From assembly GCA_028095005.1 (NCBI GenBank), contig CM051462.1:82657846-82721845 (forward strand): a stretch of DNA of 64,000 nt, in the 5' to 3' direction. This DNA is from Rhynchospora pubera (taxonomy: Eukaryota > Streptophyta > Magnoliopsida > Poales > Cyperaceae). A model generated the notes under the pieces. That model was given only the letters and a program-made list of their open reading frames with translations, ran no database searches and was not told where the DNA came from. Of this stretch, positions 60,001-64,000 are shown one piece after another. Within the stretch, counting starts at the first letter, position 1; every line of letters starts with the position of its first letter. Position numbers and translations under genes: made by a program.

Positions 60001-61278
60001 TTTTACCCTGGATAAGATTATGGTACAATTTAATTTGAATTAATGGGTTTTTTAATTGAATTTTACATTCAGCTCCGAGACAGGTTGGACCTGTCTCTTA
60101 CAGATCCTTCATGGTATATTTTTTTAAAATCAAAATTATTTCATCAATTTAATATGTGGGTCTTCTTATAAGCAATTGGTGATATTCAAACATTTTAAAA
60201 TGTCTAATAGGGCTTTCAATCTAGCAAGTTGAAACTTGAGGAGGCAGTCGTTAAAATACTTTCTTCACTGCCTATGGAGGTTGTTGATACTGTTGGGTCA
60301 GCATTGCCATCAGAAGATTCTGTGTCTGAGAGGAGAAGAAAATTGTAGTTCCTTGAGTTGCAACAAGAATTTATAAAGGTATTACCGCTAGCTTGAAATG
60401 TCCCTTGTAATTTTGTGGATAATATTAGGCCATTCTTGAAAATTTTAGCTAAATAGTAATGCTCATCACCAAATCTACTACAATTAACTTGGACTTGATA
60501 TTTCTAAGCATGACATAAGGAGTTAGACGTTTATCTATTTGGAATACTTGTATAAAACCTCAATAAAAGTATACCTTTTGTAATATTTTGGGTTTCATAT
60601 ATCATCAGCGGGTCCAATGTATCATTAATGGATCCAAACACTTTGTAGAACCAGTTTTCCATATTAACTGAATTTGTTTAAAGTCTTGATATTTTTTTTC
60701 ATGTGCAATTAAAACAGTGTATTGTAAAGGAAGAGGAGAAGCAAGCAAAAGAGAAAGTTCAAAGTCATCTAAGGCTGCCGAGGAGGACATTGCTCTGAAG
60801 GAGATGGAGGGGCCCACAGCCAGAGAAGCAGAAGAGCTGCTAAATCAATATCTGTATGAACTTAAAGGAATATAATAAGGCATTTAATATCTGTATGAAC
60901 TTCCCATAAACTCTCTATGCAAACTTTGTACCCATATGAATTCTCTTTATACCGGCCATATGAATTCATTTGTACCGACCCAAATAGTAAGTATTAAGTA
61001 TACCGGCCATATGCAAAATTATTGTTTGACTTTTCTTTTGTTTTTGTTTTTCAGCAAAACATGTCTCCGTATTAAGTATGATCACTTCGTTGCAACTACG
61101 GAGCATGAGCGACAAAAAAATGTGTATCATGTCATATTATTTTTTTAGGATGCAAACATACCTTTATGTGAAACCAAACTAACGAAATAGATATCATTAA
61201 GGCAATGACATGTACATTGAAATAATATTTTTCGTCTTTTCAAAGTTCGCCCACACATTGGGTGGGCAGTGATGCTAG
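57072..61278 (+). mobile_element. Non-autonomous Helitron carrying a LETM1-like gene fragment, 4207 bp
   Basis: The 5' end TCTGTACTATATTAAAAGC follows a host A and is close to the TCTMTACTAnnnnTTAAAAG start common in plant Helitrons. The 3' end is a hairpin (GCCCACAC, loop, GGTGGGC at about 61250..61268) followed by AGTGATG and CTAG, then a host T. There is no target duplication, as expected. No Rep/helicase gene is present. It carries decayed exons of a LETM1-like gene on the same strand. A segment of about 60 bp is tandemly duplicated at 57724..57840 ('cattactacatgtaga'). Confidence 0.8.
59796..60845 (+). pseudogene. LETM1-like mitochondrial protein gene fragment in the Helitron
   Basis: LETM1 proteins sit in the inner mitochondrial membrane and act in cation/proton exchange. 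Four exon-like blocks keep splice signals. Block 59796..59924 contains EGVDSLFEEELRQACRERG then HLGLLSTEEMQNQ. Block 60073..60113 reads LRDRLDLSLTDPS. Block 60211..60378 reads EEAVVKILSSLPMEVVDTVG then ALPSEDSVSERRRKL, and has a stop at 60346..60348. Block 60718..60845 contains KEEEKQAKEKVQS and, in a shifted frame, EEDIALKEMEGPT. This is the LETM1/ribosome-binding region and the start of the charged C-terminal part. The second block is cut short relative to the family. The transmembrane part and EF-hand are absent. The stop and the frameshift rule out a normal product. Confidence 0.82.
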
Positions 61279-61506
61279 TCTTCTTTAATACGTAACGACC
61301 TTTTTGATTGTGTGAAAATATAATTAAACATTCCAGCTTAGCATAGCGTCCATTATCGACTTAATTTGATTCCTATTCTTTTTTTTTATTTCTTGAAAAG
61401 ATGAGTCTTAAAGTAACGAAGTATACTTATTTCAAGGCATGCATCTTAATATATTTGATTTATAATTGCGCGATAACTCGTTATTTTAATTGCGATGGCA
61501 TATTTC
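61279..61506. other. Short AT-rich spacer
   Basis: Sequence between the Helitron and the LTR at the right edge; nothing recognisable. Confidence 0.4.
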
Positions 61507-64000
61507 TGTCACACCCTGAACCAAGTCATAATTCGAGATGGACAACCCCGCCACGCGTGTACACTCTACTTACACACGTAAGGCTAAATAAATAGTGTCA
61601 CAGAATAGATAATCCACAAATAATATCACATAATAAAGGAAGTATTGTTCATACATCAAAAAGGGCTGGTTATAATATTTACATATCAAAATTTCCAGCC
61701 AGCATATAAACAAAATAACAATGCACAGCGGAAAGAAACTATTCCAGCTCGGCTTGATCTTCAATTGCTCCTCTACTAAGTCTATCAAACCTGAACCTGC
61801 TCCACAAACAAAGATGTGGGGCTGAGTACGCGAATACTCAGTGGTGGTAAAGTGTACTAGTCTTTTGGAATTAGGCTATTCAAAAGATTAGAACAAGTGT
61901 TTATATAAAAAAGCCACATTAATAAATGTCATTTAGGTGCCAATAACTGTTTAGCAATATTATAAGTTTTCAGAAACAATTTATATTATAAGCGTTGATT
62001 GTGTTCGGGTACCATTGAGGATAATCCCCAAACCACGAGGGTCTGGTGAAGTAAATTCGTCCTTTCAGAATCACCTCGGACCTATTAAGGTCTTCCGTAA
62101 TGCAATCTAAGTAAAATCATGTCTCATTTAATTATGTGTGCCTAAGATATCTACTTGCGAGTATATCTCGCCCTAATTGCTCCGGGGCCTCAACCATGAT
62201 CAGTGGCAGAGGTCTAGTATCGCGCGATATCCTTGGATCCGTTGAGTAGTACCTTTATTGACATGCCTGGAAAAAGGTGCTAACTAGTCCACAATAAAAT
62301 ACTACATACTAACTAACTGCTAAATTTTATTTTGATTGAGAAAACATTTATCAATTTTAAAAGGGCTTATTTTCAAGAAATTCATAAGGAATTTATAGTT
62401 CCTTTCCAAAGAATAACAAAGTCTCAAAAGACATCCACACAGGTCATAAAAAGACTACCACACCTGGAAAAGTGGAGTGCAGAAGTAACTACTCTGCTGG
62501 AAGGTTGGTGGAGTCCTGACCAGCTCCTGTAGTCTCGTGCTCGGGATAGAAGTCGTTCACCGTCCAGAGAAGTCTTGCGGTGCACCTGACGAACGAAACT
62601 CACACGTTAAAATCTACTCTAACGATCTATCTCATTCTGGTTACTGTGTGCAAAACCAAACTTAAATCCTAGACATTTGCAAAGGAACTTAGGTTCTGAT
62701 TTGAGAAGAGTTGGACTCGAGCTTTCTGAAAAGGGATTCTGTTTTAAAATACATTAATTTAAGTAATTATTTTATAGAACACTTTATCAGAGTTTCTTCT
62801 GAAACTAGTTGTGCAGAAACGTTAATCTGAGATATATTCTTGAAATAATTTTGCTATAGTTTGTTTTATAAAATCATTGTGTAGAAAAGTTTGATTTAAT
62901 ATTATTATGTTTACTTGTAGAATTAATTTGCTAAAGTTTGATTAATTTCTAACAGTGTTTTAATTAAATATGAAATTTCCTTATTAATCTTTCTAATAAG
63001 GAAAAGAAAAGAAAACTTAGTTTAATTGATTTGGGTCTGGAATCATATACTGTCCGATTATATCATAGTATATGTAAGAATTGTTTTGCGGACATTTTAA
63101 TAATCTCCCATTTAAAAGCCAACAAATTAATTTCGAATACGACTTAATTCATTTCTCGTCCAAAAGCATTTACTTTAATATCCAAACTATTCATTTCATG
63201 CCATCAAATAGTTCTAGTTTTATATTCCATCATTAAGCTTAATTAAAACAGAATAGAATTTTGGACCACGCAGGGACGTCACAACAGAACCCAACAGAAA
63301 ATTTCACATGGATCAAACAAAGAGGCAAGCCCAAACAGAGTCAGGCCTGACGGCCCAAAGGAGGAACACACAAGGCCCGCAACGGAAAAGAACAGGGATC
63401 CAAGCGGATCCGAAGCCCATAGGTTTCGGGGATCAAATCCGAAACGCAAATTTCGGGGATCAGAAATGGAATCCGATCCACTAACTCTGAACTTTTACAC
63501 TAGAGTCCCTGAACAAATTTTATTTTCTTAAAAATTAACAAACATTCCCTAATAACAGGTTTTATTATAAATAGATCCTAAAGCCATTCAAATATATTTA
63601 TGAATAAGTCCCTGACAGCAATAACACTTTACAAAGAAGTCCCTGGACTTAACAGATCACGTACCAGACTGGTACAAGGCCTGAACCAGCCCTGTACCGT
63701 GAACCAGAGGCATCAAACAGCTCACACAAGGCTCATAAGAGCCTCACAACCAAAGAATACGCCTAACAATCACACACAGTAACCAAGAATCACATAGACA
63801 CCATAAATTAAGAAGGAAATACAGAACTGACACCAAATACTCTAAGATTCCAACTTAACAAACATCCTCAACAGATCAACAACATGCATGCAAGCCATGT
63901 GACTCACAGAAACAATTCCTCATAAGGATGTAAGACAAAAGCACAGATCAGATATTCGACTTTTGAGAGCAATTACATACAATCGATTTTCACCTCTCAA
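61507..64000 (-). repeat. Start of a long reverse LTR running off the window
   Basis: Begins TGTCACACCCTG, like the reverse-oriented solo LTR at 25198, and shows 'tgagtacgcgaatactcagt' near 61825, a vocabulary common in long plant Ty3/gypsy LTRs. 'agtccctga' occurs at about 63563 and 63607, also common in such LTRs. No terminus or target duplication is found before the window ends, and no coding domain appears. Whether it is a solo LTR or a full element cannot be told. Confidence 0.6.

Noticed and set aside
63274..63284. End of the right-edge LTR at 'gggacgtcaca'
   Set aside because: No 5-bp duplication matches the left flank, and LTR-like sequence continues beyond.

Overview
This is a stretch of nuclear genome from a flowering plant. 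The evidence is intron-containing CNL-type disease-resistance (NLR) genes, Ty1/copia elements primed by initiator tRNA-Met, long-LTR elements of the kind typical of Ty3/gypsy, and hAT, MULE, CACTA and Helitron transposons, all in AT-rich DNA full of homopolymers and TTA/TAA microsatellites. I cannot name the species from the sequence.

The backbone is a degraded tandem array of one NLR family. Copy A (1066..5155) looks intact: 3 exons, 877 residues, with Rx-type coiled coil, NB-ARC and LRRs. Copy F (32502..36753) is its close paralogue but carries two frameshifts. Other copies survive only as flanks: a 3' flank from about 7922 to 10110, and upstream regions at 13660..14110, 21420..21650 and 56560..56740. 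The paralogous flanks supply empty sites, so several insertions can be dated relative to the duplications and their ends defined to the base.

Most of the remaining sequence is nested transposons, many with exact termini and target-site duplications (TSDs). From left to right: hAT-like elements (5251..5896, 9108..9391, 9504..9820, 15857..16414, 17042..17329, 21660..23436); a MITE family with TAT TSDs (8102, 14603 and 34692 regions, plus a decayed copy near 6236); a 5'-truncated copia (10110..13463) split by a poly(A) retrocopy; a second copia (17970..21346) whose 3' end is an inverted copy of its own LTR start; a reverse copia-type solo LTR (21727..22949) inside a hAT; a reverse 3.55-kb solo LTR (25198..28750) inside another repeat; and, at the right edge, the start of another long reverse LTR (61507 onward).

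The most notable region is 37988..55582. It is a 17.6-kb Mutator-like element (MULE) with roughly 200-bp inverted ends and a 10-bp TSD. It carries a decayed fragment of a B-type cyclin gene and has been invaded by a very young non-autonomous LTR retrotransposon (38268..44896, LTRs identical except for three 1-nt indels) and by a 6.4-kb CACTA element (48287..54720). To its right lies a 4.2-kb non-autonomous Helitron (57072..61278) carrying exons of a LETM1-like mitochondrial protein gene. A second notable region is 7200..7960, a mosaic of short local fragments copied in both orientations, which looks like templated filler from a rearrangement.

The only gene I would predict to make a complete functional protein is NLR copy A. 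I saw no tRNA, rRNA or CRISPR feature. Element boundaries come from termini, TSDs and empty sites read by eye. Family assignments come from recognised motifs, not database searches.
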